Assembly: GCA_023091735.1 (NCBI GenBank)
Contig: JALKBU010000100.1
Span: 22,035-86,034 of the forward strand
Length of the DNA: 64,000 nucleotides
Direction of reading: 5' to 3'
Source: Trichomonas tenax
Lineage: Eukaryota > Parabasalia > Trichomonadida > Trichomonadidae
A model generated the notes under the pieces. It made no database searches and was not told where the DNA came from. It saw nothing but the letters and a program-made list of their open reading frames with translations. A program made the translations under genes and the position numbers. Positions 1-11,100 of the stretch are shown here, piece by piece. How positions within the stretch are numbered: position 1 is the first letter of the stretch; each line of letters begins with the position of its first letter.

Positions 1-235
1 ATAATCATATCTCAATATATTAATTCGATTAAATTAATGATGTTTTTTCATGATTTGATCCTTATAAGGATGTGCATGAATTCGTTTTGAATTTTGTTTT
101 ATATTGCATTAGAGTAAATTTTTTCAAGTTTTCTTTCTTGATTCGTGAAAGTATTTTTGATGATTCGACAAAGATACTCAAAAACGCATTCCACAAAAAT
201 GCAATCGAATTCTATGTCTGTAGATCGAGTTCTCA

Positions 236-781
236 ATGGATAAATGGGAGTGTTCAAAAAAAACAAAACCTGAATATGCGTTCGATCAAATAGATAAACG
301 ATCTGATTGGTGCTCAAGCTGTGGAGGGTCATACTATGAACATCCTTTCATAGTTTTCAGCATAAAAGGCAAAATAATGAGAATTTCTGGTTATTACTTG
401 AAAGCAGGCTGTTGCAGCGAAGATGGATGGTGTTGCCATGATGACGGAATTCCTTGCTGCGAATGCTGTCTCTACAGTTGGTCTTTGCAGATTTCGAATG
501 ATAATTCTACCTGGAAGACAATCCACAAAGTGGAAAAGGATGAAGAGATGAGAAGATGCAAAGAGAAGACATACAAATTCAGCGATATTTTTACCACAAA
601 ATATGTTCGATTAATTCAAGATGCACCTCCCCCAGGTGCTCCACCATGCATTGCATTGAATAAGATCGAATTTTCTGGAAATCTAGAAGGAGATTCGTTT
701 TCATTACATTCAGCTGTTTACGAAAATGAAGATGACGACATTGGCATCATTGGGCACATCTCCAAGCGCATTGTTCACTAA
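236..781 (+). CDS. F5/8 type C (discoidin-like) domain protein, cysteine-rich
   Basis: A 181-residue protein that is essentially one discoidin/F5-8C jelly-roll. The hallmark core WSLQISNDNSTWKTI (about residues 82-96) and the later strand TTKYVRLIQDAPPP match the family, which binds carbohydrate or other surface ligands. The middle is unusually Cys-rich (residues 60-81 hold CC pairs), suggesting disulphides or metal binding. The acidic tail ending DIGIIGHISKRIVH resembles the tails I associate with this trichomonad family. No signal peptide is visible. An in-frame stop at 221-223 bounds the ORF, so the first ATG at 236 was chosen. The start may be a truncation, because the reading frame at 72-293 continues upstream without homology I can recognise. 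Domain call is firm; completeness of the N-terminus is not. Confidence 0.62.
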   Translation: MDKWECSKKTKPEYAFDQIDKRSDWCSSCGGSYYEHPFIVFSIKGKIMRISGYYLKAGCCSEDGWCCHDDGIPCCECCLYSWSLQISNDNSTWKTIHKVEKDEEMRRCKEKTYKFSDIFTTKYVRLIQDAPPPGAPPCIALNKIEFSGNLEGDSFSLHSAVYENEDDDIGIIGHISKRIVH

Positions 782-1217
782 ATTTGAACAAATATTATAT
801 CAATTTTATATCAAAATATTATCAAATATTGAGAATATCAAAAGAATATTCTATTCCATAGGCAGCTAAGTATTGCTATAATATAATTGGCTGCATTAGA
901 AGATTTTGACATGTTTAAGTTTACATGTCAGAAACATTTTCGAAATGAGTTAAAACACTGAGATAACGTTATGTAATCGAAACATAATAGTTGAATATCT
1001 AGTATGGGGCATATGTTTAATAGTTTTGTATTAGTAAAAATGCATGTTTGCGATCGATTCGGCGATTTTTGAATTTAATTTCTGACATGTAAATTATATT
1101 TTTGTCAAAGGAAACCAAATTTCGAACTCCGTTTTTTTATTAAAAATTTGAGTAAAACATGATACAGAAGGTCTAAAAATGAAGAAAATTTTGATGGGAT
1201 AAATAATGAAGTGAAAA
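782..1217. other. Spacer between discoidin gene and FKBP gene
   Basis: No ORF with coding character. It holds two copies of the dispersed GWCATGTAAA motif (920-929 inverted, 1084-1093 direct). A short palindromic arrangement, GACATGT and ACATGTC about 8 bp apart, lies at 908-929. Confidence 0.6.
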
Positions 1218-1236
1218 GTCACTTTTCATTAATTAA
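1211..1236 (+). promoter_or_regulatory. Core promoter of FKBP gene: GTCACTTTT box plus TCATTA initiator
   Basis: GTGAAAAGTCACTTTTCATT ends 6 bp before the start codon. TCATTA fits the trichomonad initiator consensus TCA(+1)Y(T/A). The stretch is also an almost perfect palindrome centred on the C of AGTCACT. The same GTCACTTTT box precedes three other genes here. Confidence 0.65.
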
Positions 1237-1773
1237 ATGCCAATCAGACGTCAGGCGAAGAAAGTGAAGAAATCTTTCTTGAAGAAATACGGCATCGCAA
1301 TCTTCGGCACAATCGCTACAATCGCAGTGTTTATCGGCCTCGTTATCTATTTGGGCGCAAATCATGAGGAAGAAGATCCATATGGCGCTCCAAAGCCACA
1401 GAAGCTTCCAAAGGCGAAGCACGGAAAGATAAAGGTCTCTCCAGATGGCAAAGTCACAAAAGATATCCTCAAGGAGGGCACAGGTCCACAAGCTAAGGCA
1501 GGTGACCACGTCAGAGTCCACTACACAGGTACACTCACAAACGGAAAGAAGTTCGACTCTTCCGTTGACAGAAATCAGCCATTCGAATTCACAATCGGAC
1601 AAGGTGTCATCCAGGGATGGAGCCTCGGCGTCGCCACAATGAAGGTCGGCGAGAAGTCTCGTTTCGTCATCGATCAGGAGTACGCTTATGGTCCACGTGG
1701 TGCTGGCAGAGATATCCCACCAATGGCCACACTCTACTTCGAAATCGAGCTCCTCGAAATTCTCAAACACTAA
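1237..1773 (+). CDS. Membrane-anchored FKBP-type peptidyl-prolyl cis-trans isomerase
   Basis: A 178-residue protein. Residues 1-17 are strongly basic, 18-41 form one transmembrane helix (YGIAIFGTIATIAVF onward), 42-78 are a charged linker, and 79-177 are a complete FKBP domain. Recognisable family motifs are VRVHYTGTL, KKFDSS, FTIGQGVIQGW and the tyrosine-containing YAYGPRGAG loop followed by PPMATLYFEIELL. FKBPs isomerise X-Pro bonds; the N-terminal anchor would place the domain on a membrane, lumenal or cytosolic depending on topology (positive-inside predicts the catalytic domain outside the cytosol). Codons are markedly C/G-ending compared with the surroundings, typical of strongly expressed genes in this window. 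The start is supported by the promoter 6 bp upstream. Confidence 0.95.
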   Translation: MPIRRQAKKVKKSFLKKYGIAIFGTIATIAVFIGLVIYLGANHEEEDPYGAPKPQKLPKAKHGKIKVSPDGKVTKDILKEGTGPQAKAGDHVRVHYTGTLTNGKKFDSSVDRNQPFEFTIGQGVIQGWSLGVATMKVGEKSRFVIDQEYAYGPRGAGRDIPPMATLYFEIELLEILKH

Positions 1774-2199
1774 ACATATCACACTTCCACAAAATAATTT
1801 TTTAATATATTTTATACCGAACTTCCGAATCTATTGAATTTTAATGGGAAATTGTTACGCAAATTATTCTACACTCTGATTTGCTGTATTTACCATTTTG
1901 TAAAAAATTATGTCATGTAAACTATATTATTAGTATATACTTGGGGTTACTTGCTAATCTATATATAGAGGCTGTATGCCAACATATATATTTAGACCAC
2001 AAAATCGAGCAAATAATTTTTTAAGTTTATTTTTAAAATAAATCACTTTTTTTATTCGGATAAAAGAGTAAATATATATGGCGATCGTTTCACCTGAGCT
2101 TATAATAAATGTAGTATCAATTTATTAAAAGTTGATGATTTTTATTAAATCTAATGAAAACGTAACAAAAATTGAATCAAAACATCCCTTCGAAACTGA
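1774..2199. other. Spacer, AT-rich
   Basis: No coding signal seen. One GTCATGTAAA motif lies at 1912-1921, about 140 bp after the FKBP stop. Confidence 0.6.
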
Positions 2200-2829
2200 A
2201 AAAAAATCGAAGACTCAGCACCTATTAAAACAGAAATTTCATCTCGTCGTGGTCGTGGTCTAAATCCTGAATGGATTAAAGAACAATTTAAAAATGAAGG
2301 TTGTGAATTAATAACTGAATAGAAAAGATGTGAAAGTGAACTTATTTATAGATACAAGGGTAAAGTATTTTCAATTACGTGGCATAGATGGAATAAAGGT
2401 GAAAGACCCCATAAATGTGACGAAGATGAAATAAAAATTGTTGAAAATCCAAAAGAAAATGGTGTTTCTATATATTGCATCCGTAAAGTTCCAACAAAAA
2501 ATGGAAAAAGAATGAATAGAAGAATTTATAACCCGGAATATATTAAAATGATTTTCAAAAATGAAGATTGTGAAGTATTAAATGCTGATGAATACTTAAA
2601 TGTTAAAACTAAATTAAAATATAAATATATTGGAAATGATGAAAGATGTAAACATAAAGATAAGATTTAAAGTATATGTTTTAATAACTGGAAGTCATTA
2701 GGTATTAGAAAACACTTTAAAGAATATAGGAAATCAGCAAAATTTTTCGGTGCTTTGAACATCAGGCTCAACGAGCCGTTCAATAGTGAACATCAAACTG
2801 AAATCATTGATGAAGGTGATGTATTGTAA
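2200..2829 (+). pseudogene. Decayed Maverick-type gene with two repeated basic, zinc-ribbon-like modules
   Basis: One reading frame runs from 2200 to TAA at 2827 with just two internal stops, TAG at 2320 and TAA at 2668. The conceptual protein has two similar units: NPEWIKEQFKNEGCEL then ...YRYKGKVFSITWHRW, and NPEYIKMIFKNEDCEVL then ...YKYIGNDERC. Cys/His pairs (HKC, CKHK) suggest a degenerate zinc-binding or DNA-binding module as found in large DNA virus and Maverick proteins. AT-rich codon use is shared with the 55-59 kb Maverick relic and differs from host genes. Function is not identified; association with Maverick rests on composition and neighbours. Confidence 0.5.
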
Positions 2830-2928
2830 AGGTTTTTCGCTTCATAATTTAAAAAAAATGGTTTCATTTCATACTAATAAAAATTTAAATATTTGAAACA
2901 TAAATTTATTTTTATTTAATTATAAAAC

Positions 2929-3150
2929 ATGAGTGCTGGAATATTTAGAAAATTATGGAAAGGTATCAAAAATGCCGCAAAATGGGTTCATAATAAAGTA
3001 TTAAAACCTGTTGCTAAAGCTGATGTACCAATCGCTAAAACGGTAGGTACTGCAATTGGTGGAATATTTGATGCTAAAGCAGGGAATCCAATGATGGGTG
3101 CACAAGTTGGAAATGTCATCGATGGAGTTGTTGAACAAATTGCAAAGTGA
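2929..3150 (+). CDS. Small Maverick-type protein with amphipathic basic N-terminus
   Basis: A 73-residue intact ORF. It begins MSAGIFRKLWKGIKNAAKWV, a basic amphipathic helix, then a Gly/Ala-rich C-terminal half (TVGTAIGGIFDAKAG). Short proteins of this make-up occur as minor structural or membrane-active proteins in Polinton/Maverick and related viruses; that role is inference. It is convergent with the 3170-3409 gene, with only 19 bp between stops, and both share the start MxAGIF(R/K)KLW, so they are probably paralogous or co-functional. Moderate confidence that it is (or was) a gene. Confidence 0.5.
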   Translation: MSAGIFRKLWKGIKNAAKWVHNKVLKPVAKADVPIAKTVGTAIGGIFDAKAGNPMMGAQVGNVIDGVVEQIAK

Positions 3151-3169
3151 CACAAAATTAAAATTATTT

Positions 3170-3409
3170 TCACTTCAATATTGGAGTTAGTCGTTTGACA
3201 ACTTCATTGTTTTTTTCAAATGTTTTTTTAACAGTTGGACCATGTTGTGGTGATACTAAAATATCTAAATCACTTACTGCTTCAGATTTAGGTAGTATTT
3301 TATCCTTTATAAAATTAACCGTTTTCTTTCCGCCTTCCCGTATACTTTTAGCAGTTCTATTTATCTTATCCCATAATTTCTTAAATATTCCAGCACCCAT
3401 TATTTTCAT
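3170..3409 (-). CDS. Small Maverick-type protein, convergent partner of the 2929 gene
   Basis: A 79-residue ORF; the second Met (MGAGIFKKLWDKINRTAKSI, ATG at 3398-3400) may be the real start because it aligns with the neighbour's N-terminus. The N-terminal third is a basic amphipathic helix, followed by Lys-rich KKTVNFIKDKILPK and a polar tail. No known domain recognised. The inverted, tail-to-tail arrangement with the 2929-3150 gene and the low GC match a Maverick segment. Confidence 0.5.
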   Translation of the reverse strand: MKIMGAGIFKKLWDKINRTAKSIREGGKKTVNFIKDKILPKSEAVSDLDILVSPQHGPTVKKTFEKNNEVVKRLTPILK

Positions 3410-3476
3410 AAGAATTAAAAAATAAATTTATGTTCAAATATTATTTTTTATTTGTACATAAATGACAACAAACTAT

Positions 3477-3865
3477 TTAATCCCGAACACAATAATACGT
3501 TTCAAAACTCTTCATATATGCTTTTAAATTAGTCTGCACATATTCCCTATATATTAGCATTGCACAATACAATCATATAGTTTAATTAATCTATCTAAAC
3601 ACTTCATTAGGATCTTGATTCAGATTCAATTTGTTTCAATACAATTGATACAAGCTTTCACCCATTTCAAACATATTAAAATCATACTGTAGATTCCACC
3701 CCCAACCCTGGACTATATTTCAAATTTTAATATTCTCATCAATTTCATTCAACACTTCAGATTCACCTCATATTCATGCTGATGTTTCTTATGTTCGTTC
3801 TCTATCGATATTCACAAAATAAAGTCTTCCACTATAGTTATATTGTATAGATTCTAAAATTTACC
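3477..3865 (-). pseudogene. Degenerate Maverick-type coding remnant
   Basis: Too broken to appear as an ORF. One minus-strand frame shows protein-like text from about 3865 down to TAA at 3477: YSGRLYFVNIDRERT, GESEVLNEIDENIKI, NIVQGWGWNLQYDFNMFEMG, NKLNLNQDPNEVF and YREYVQTNLKAYMKSFETYY. About eight stop codons interrupt it, without a frameshift. Product unknown. Same orientation as the 3170-3409 gene, so likely the same dead element. Confidence 0.42.
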
Positions 3866-3869
3866 TATT

Positions 3870-4632
3870 TTTTAGTCCAGATGTAAGAAAAGTAGGGTAT
3901 TCGCAATAATTTCATACCTTGAAATCTTCTTAAATGCTGTATATTCTAATCAGCGCCTTGCAAAACCTTGACTGATGAAATAATTGTCGAGTCCCATATT
4001 AAATCGATTACATCTTATCAATGTGTTTTGCTTTCGTCATACATTTGTATTAGAGAGCTGCGGCACCTTCCGTGGTTAGTATGTTGGCAGCAATAAAATC
4101 CTCGTAACTCCTTCAGAGGGAAAGTTTGCTGAACATGCAAACCATCGAGAAAATGGCAAGAGAGTTTCTCCCTTTTCTCTGTTAAGTTAACTTTCCCTCT
4201 TTCCGGATAAACTCAATGAGAAATAACGGCCGGATAATGGTGTTGAAGGATAAGAGGAGGCAAAAATTCCATACATTTATAAAAAAAACTGGAGAAACTC
4301 GATTATTGAATTGACAAATTCGCGAAAATGATATTTCATCCATGAAAATGGTACTTGATTCGCATAAAGTTCACAGCAATGGAGCATCAAACAGAGTATA
4401 CTGACAATATATGAGGTTCTGCGCTTGAATTGATATGTTTTTATTTACTATGAAACTAATATGTTAATTAACAAATAAATGATGAGTTTTATTTTTTGCT
4501 CCAACATTCCAAAGAGTAGTTTGGCAGGCGATCTATCTTATGTAATATATAGTTGCTATCTATATATTCTAGAAGAAAATTTTGCTGCATCATCATTCGT
4601 CCGTTAAATTAAGGTTATTGATTCACATAACT
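3870..4632. other. Spacer with a lone hairpin
   Basis: No ORF supported. The GC-richer part at about 4050-4260 contains the inverted repeat described separately. No tRNA A/B-box pair was found there. Confidence 0.55.
4116..4199. repeat. Imperfect hairpin, 19-nt arms
   Basis: Arm 4116-4134 (GAGGGAAAGTTTGCTGAAC) pairs with 4181-4199 (GTTAAGTTAACTTTCCCTC), 16 of 19 matched including 11 consecutive. The 46-nt interior carries a further GAGAAA...TTTCTC pairing. Confidence 0.5.
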
Positions 4633-4923
4633 ATGGGAAAATTTATTTTAATATTTTTGCCAACATTATTGTGCATGGGAAAGGAAAGGATCGGTCTCGT
4701 CATTGAGTCAGCTCAAAAGCAAAATAGTAAATTTTCGATCCAAATCGACTCAGAGGCTAAGACAGATGACTTATTGGATATCATTGGAAAACACCTTGGA
4801 GTTGGCCCGCATCAAATTAGATTGACTGTCGGTGGAGTGCAAATTCAGACAAAAAAATTATTAAGCGATTACGATATTAAAGAAGGTTCGACTATCCAAC
4901 AATTGTTAAGGATTCGTGGATGA
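4633..4923 (+). CDS. Ubiquitin-like protein
   Basis: A 96-residue protein with a ubiquitin-like beta-grasp over residues 20-96: FSIQIDSEAKTDDLLDIIGK, then LTVGGVQIQTKKLLSDYDIK and EGSTIQQLLRIRG. The spacing and the ending parallel ubiquitin (DYNIQKESTL...LRLRGG) but only one terminal Gly precedes the stop, so conjugation through a diglycine is doubtful. The first 14 residues (MGKFILIFLPTLLC) are hydrophobic, like a signal sequence, which would be odd for a ubiquitin fold; an internal Met at 4675 gives an 82-residue ubiquitin-like form without it. TCACATAACT right before 4633 could serve as initiator. The domain call is good; start and function are open. Confidence 0.65.
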   Translation: MGKFILIFLPTLLCMGKERIGLVIESAQKQNSKFSIQIDSEAKTDDLLDIIGKHLGVGPHQIRLTVGGVQIQTKKLLSDYDIKEGSTIQQLLRIRG

Positions 4924-5151
4924 ATAAAATAATTTTTCTTATACTCTTCTCTTTTCAATGATGTAATGAATAAATTACCAGACAGAGTAATAAGTATTTA
5001 CAATATTCATTGCAATGCAATTCAATATGAAATGAAAACGGTTTCAAAAATTGTTCAAGATTTGGAATTCGTTGTTTGCTTGAACACAGGCCTTACGTTG
5101 ATGGGAATACGAAGGAGCTTCAAAATATTGCAATTTAAAAAAAAGCAAATT

Positions 5152-8100
5152 TCAAATGTTTATCTCTTGAACGTCATCTATGTCTTCATCAATGTCGATG
5201 TTTTCATCAGCGATGGTCTTGTCGTCGTCTTGGAAGTCTTCACGGAATGGGTCATCGTGTTGAGAACTTGAGCCGAAAAGAGGGTTTTCGCTCGTGACCA
5301 TTGTCTCATCGTTCGTGATTGTTTGAACTGTCTCGGCTTCCATACAGTGGCTCATTTCTCCAAGAGATTCGTCACTCGATTTCTTATTTCGAGTCTTGAT
5401 GAAAACAAAAACGGCGATGAATATGAGCGCGAATACGAATATTCCTGCTCCAAGGAGAGGCCAGAGGAGATTCTTCTTCTTGTCTGCGTGATTGTCGTTG
5501 ATTTGCACATCTCCTGTGTCTGAGATCGAATATCCGATCTGAACCAAGACGCTTGATTCGGCGTACGTGATGAAAGGGATTCCATCTTTTCCGATCTCAG
5601 TCGTCTGTATGAACATGATGTACGTCACGAGTGGCGTCCTCCCCGTGAATCCAATTGGCATGAGAGATGGCCGAGACCTTGGAACAGTGGAACATGCAGG
5701 ACGAGGAGTCATCGTCTGTGCATCTGTATTCTCTGTTGGAGATTGAGGATTCGGAGGAGGTTGGAATACAATGATCGTGATCCTTGTGTCCTTCGATGAA
5801 GCGTTCTTTGCATCAAAAACCTGGAAGATGACATCATGCTTACCTTCTGCGTGAGGAACTTCAATCAGTGTGATGAACTCGGAGCACTGAGACCTGTTCG
5901 ATGAGATGCACTTGTGGATCGGCTTGAATTCGCCGAAGCCGAATCTGACAAATACTGTGAGGTCGTCGTCTGGATCGAGGTCTGTGACGAAACCGCTGAC
6001 GTTCATGAAGTCTCCAATGCTGAAGCTAGTATTCACGATTTCGTATATCGAAAGCTCCGGCGAGTTGAAGTTGTAGTAGTAGAATGTGTGATTTTGCACA
6101 TCAGACTTGAGCCCGAATCCGTCTACTGCGAATATGTGGAGCTCATGCTTCCTGAACGGGATGCTTCCTGGTTGGATCTCGATCTGGCATCATATCTTCT
6201 TGGATTCCCCGCCGCAAGTGACGAATTCGCTGAAATCGACTTCATCGTAGTCGTCGATCTGATAAAAGACTTGCGCGCGGTCGTCGTCCCACAGGTTGAT
6301 GTCAAGGCCGATGAACGCCTTCCATGAGAAGCGGTTGCTGATTTCATTCATGATCTCAAAACGAGGCTTCTCGTTCATCACAATCGTGTGGAGTCCGTCG
6401 TTCTTCGGGACTTTGAAAGAGTAGTTGAAATACTGCCAATCGCCTGTCGCGATTGTAGAGAATATCTCCGCGTAGCCGCACAGGTTGACTTGCAGGTTGA
6501 CGAATATCTTGTCTCCTGGATCTGGGTCTCTCACCCTCCCTTGGAGAAGGACGACGTCATGGTAGTCGTACTGCTCCTTCGTGTCAACAGAGAGTATCTC
6601 CATGCCAGGCGCGTTCTGGTCGATGAACAGGAAGTCGTATGCTTTGTCGCGGCTCTCTGATCCGAACTCGTCGCGAACGAATACGTAGAGTCTGTGGGCG
6701 CTGAATGAGAGAGAACCAGCAGGAAGCTCGATCTGGACGACAACTAACTTCTTCTCCCCGTTAGTTTCGATCATGTCCGTGAGGTTAATCTCGACGCCGC
6801 CGTCGATGCAGTACCAGAGCTGGACGCGAGTATTGTCCCAGACTTCAACTTCGAGGTCGATGTATCCTTTGTTGAAGTACTGCTGCTTGACCTGGTTGAC
6901 GATATTCAGCGTCGGTCTGAGTTTGATGACAGAGTATCCTTCGTTGAGAGTTGCGACGACTTTCGTGTCCTCCTTTGCCCAGATCTTGAAAGACTGTGGG
7001 TTGACAGAAGTTGGGACGTTGATGTCGAAGCTGAATAGACCCGTTGTCGTGTTGTCTGAGACAACGAGGTCGCGAACTACGTAGTTCCTCCCTGAGCCAG
7101 AGAGCTAGTAGTATATGCTCAGAACCTTGCCTGAGTCGAAGTCTCCTGCGAAGCTTGTGATCGTGACGTTCTCGCATGGGATGTACGAATTCTAGATAGA
7201 GTTGAGAAGCTTGATGCAAGAATTGTACTAGATCTTGAAGTCGTGCCTTTTTTCCTGAGAGCACGCGCCATTCTTGTCGCGAGCCTGGAAGACGATGAAG
7301 AATGTTCCGTTCTCCTTCGCAAGCTTAATAGTAGATTCGAATGCATTCCACTCGCCGTCTACACTGACTTCTGCGATCGATGTGTACTCGGTGAAGTTGA
7401 TTCTGTAAACGATGCTGATGATGTCGCAGGCATTCCTGTCACGAGCGCGACCGCGGACGTGTATGCTCTCGTAGAAGTTGTATACGTCCTTCCTGTCGAA
7501 GCTGTCGATGATGAGCTCAGGAGAGTTGTCGTTAATGAATTCGAATGTGTGCGTGAATGTTTCTGAGAACTCACCGAACTCATCATATGAATATATATAT
7601 AGTGTGTGCTTTTCGGGTCCGAGAGTGAAAGAGTCGACTTTGATCTGCTTGTGGTACGTGAATGTTCTCTTGTAGAAGCCAGTGAAGCAAGATTCTCTTC
7701 CTTCGTCGAATTTGTAGCAAACTTTCGCCTATGTGTTGTCTGTGGCGTTGAAGTCGACGTTGATGTGGTCGTTGTTGTAGTATGTTGGGTTGAGATCGCT
7801 GAAGACGTTTATCAATGGTTTCGTGTTGATGATGAAGTTTCCGCTGATCCAGTACAGACTTCCACCGTTCGATTCGATCCATACTCGAACTTTGTGTATC
7901 CTGGAATTCGTCGAAGGAGAGAGTGTGACATTGAAGTCATCATTCCGATATCGATCATCGACTGTGATGTGCGCTTGATGGACTGGGTCTTCGCTGTCGA
8001 TCTTTGAGAAGACATCGATCTCTGTGCCTGGATCGTAGCCGACTGCGAATCCGGACAGGATGATTTCCTCGTCCGTCTTGTATGTCAGTTTGAGATTCCT

Positions 8101-11100
8101 GAAGAACTCAACTCCTGGATTCCGGATGACTTCGAAGTCAATGAGATGCATATTCGAAGGCACATTGTCCTGGTTGACGGCAATGAGTGACACAGTGTGG
8201 AATCCATTCGATAGCGGGTTCATTATCGTGTAGTCGAATGTGATCAATTCTCCTGTTGATGTGAACTCACTAACTTTCTGGTATATGTTGAAGTTGTATT
8301 TCATGTACAGTGAGACTGAATCACCAGATGTGTCATTGACCTGGCATCTGACGTCGATGTTCTCAGAGAACATGCACGCGTGAGACTTCCTCAACGAAGT
8401 GACAGAGAGGGTCGGCGGCGTCTTCTCGTCAGAGTATTCGAAGTCGAAAGAATTGAAATCTGAAGACTGACCGAACTCGTCACTTGCGAAGATGTTGGGA
8501 GTGTGTCTTCCATATGAGATTGATCCATCCTTGATCAAGAGCTGAAGGATTCTCCGCTTAACCTCATAGAAGCTCTAGATGCGACCTGAGATGAGATGCT
8601 CTGGACCATCATCGATCTTGTAGTAGACATAAACATCTGTGTCGTCGTAGACATCAACATCAACTTCGACGAAAGCATTTTTGAAGTAATAACTATTGAT
8701 TTCGTTCGTGACGTTGATCGTTGGCTTTAGTAAAACGATTATGTAGTTCTCGTTGTATGGGCAGATGACGTGGCCTTCATCGTTCTCGACGAAGAGAATG
8801 AGGTAGTAATCTGCCATTAAATTCAGGAGACTGACGCCAAAGCAGATCACATCTGATGTCATGTTCTCGAGAATGACGACATCAGAGACGTGGACTTTCT
8901 CTGTGAAGTCGAGGCTGTAGAACAATCTGACAGTCGACGAAGCATCGAAGTCGAGAAGCACACAAGAAACGTCAATGACATCGCCAGGATTGTACGATCT
9001 CTGGAATTTGCTGACGATGGAGACGCCTGGGTTCTTGCTGACCTTGAATCCAAGACTGACCTCCTCGGACTTCGCCTCTGTGCTGTCGACTGCAATAACT
9101 CTAATGCTGTATGAGCCATCGCCCTGAGGGACACGGAATGTGTGACTGAAGTCGGGCCATTTACCATCAGAGATGGAATCGTATATGATGACAAGATCGC
9201 TGCTTCCAACTTTGAAGCCAACACGAAGACTGTCGCCTTTGTCCAAGTCACGGACACTTCTGCTGAATGTGATGCTCTCGTAAAACTTGTAGTCGCCAGG
9301 CTTCGGAAGAGAGTTATCTTGATCTGACGGCATATGCTGATTTCATCGCCATTGCAAACAATCCACTCGTCCAGATGCTCAGAAGGAGAATCGTCGAAGA
9401 AGTAGAATATCTGGAAGCACGAGTCGTCAGAAACTCTCCCTGAGAAGTCGATGTAATCGTTCTTGTAGTATACATCTTTGATCGCCTCAGATGAGACAAT
9501 GGCTGGACCGATGTTTACTGAAATGAAGAAGCCAGAAGAGATAGATTTGACATCATCACACTCTGCCCAGAAATTGATGCTGTATGATCCAACAGATGTC
9601 AGGATGCTGATGCTGAAGTTGAATTCGTCTGCCTTGTAGTCTTCGTTCATCTTAAGGAGAGATGTCGCATAAACTCTTTGTCCCTGGTTGATAGAATAGA
9701 AGACCTGAGTGAACTTTTCTGGATCGAATTCGGCAACGAAACCTCTGATGATTATATCTTCTCCGCCGTCATATGAAGAGTTGATCGGAGACTGGATGAT
9801 GACGACTGGACTCTTCTTGACTTGGATGTTGAATGTAACATCGCTCGATGATGAATCTGTCTCATCAGGTGCTGTGAATATGACAGTGAATATTCCTTCG
9901 ACTGGGATCGCAATGTCGTACTCAAATAAATCGCTGCTCAAAAGGTCGCTTCTGATTTCTCTGAATGATGAATCACCTTCCTTAGAAAGGACTCTGATTA
10001 CACTGTTCTGATCTTTGTCAGAAACTGAGATGTTGAACTTAGCTTGTTCATAGAAACCGAATGTGCTCTTCTTGTTCAAGAGTTCGATACTGAGAGAAGG
10101 TGCATTTCTGCTGGCATACTCGAATTGGTGAATGCTTTCTTCAGTCTTGATCTCGAACTGGTAGATGATGTATATCGTGATACGGTGCGTTCCTGGTCTG
10201 AAGTACTCTGTCGGCATTGGGATTTGCCTGTGGATGGACGTGTTCAAGTTGTTGCAAATTATCGATCCTTGGACAGGAACAAATGGGCGACTGTCCAACT
10301 TGTAGAAAATGTGGATTTTCGTGTCATCATAAATGACTGAATCAAAGTTTATGAGCTCTCCACTTGAGTACTCGCTTTTCAGTGGATTAATTGAGATGAT
10401 TCTTGGAGCTTTGTTCGTTGTTGTGTACAAAATAGATCGGAGGCTCTTGCGGCCGTTTCCATCGCGAACTCAAAGGTAGATGCTGTTGTGGCTTGAGTAT
10501 GAAGGGAGAACCATCTCAAATGTGAACGACTCTGTCCTGAAGTTATCACCGATCTCGAGGCTGCATGGAGGATAAACGAATTCATCGGTTTTGATCTGAT
10601 AGAAAACTTCAATAGAGCTTCCAATGTCATAGTCTCCAGCGAAGCATGTGATGTTGACTGATGAATCTGGTTCGTACATCTTGTCAAGAGTAGTTTCAAT
10701 GATGAGGATTGAAGTCTTCGAAACTTTAAAGTGTATCGTTTTTTCGGCAGATTGAGATGTTTCATCAGCTGCATAGAAAGTCAAATCGTACTCTGAATAG
10801 ATTTTATCATATTCAAATGTGTATGTCGTGTATATCCACTCTTTAGACGATGTCACATTCTCGATGTTCACATACTCTCCATCATTGACCTTCACGAAAA
10901 GATAGATTTCATCTCCATAATTGAAATCTCGGACCTTGATGTTGAACTGTGCAGACTCATGGAAATAGAAGACATTCTTCTGGATGGTTTGCGATACCTC
11001 GATTTCAGGTGCTCTATTGTTGACGAGTTCAAATGTGTGATCAACGAGTTGTGACTGATATCCCCATTGATCATTAACCCAGACTCTAATTCTGTGGTTT

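Noticed and set aside
4050..4260. A tRNA or other structured housekeeping RNA in the GC-richer stretch
   Set aside because: TGGTTAGTATG looks like an A box, but no GGTTCGANTC B box or acceptor pairing follows. Only the hairpin is supportable.
5914..8007. Several plus-strand ORFs rich in Val/Asp/Glu across copy A
   Set aside because: They mirror GAC/GTC-rich codons of the minus-strand surface gene and show no domain of their own.
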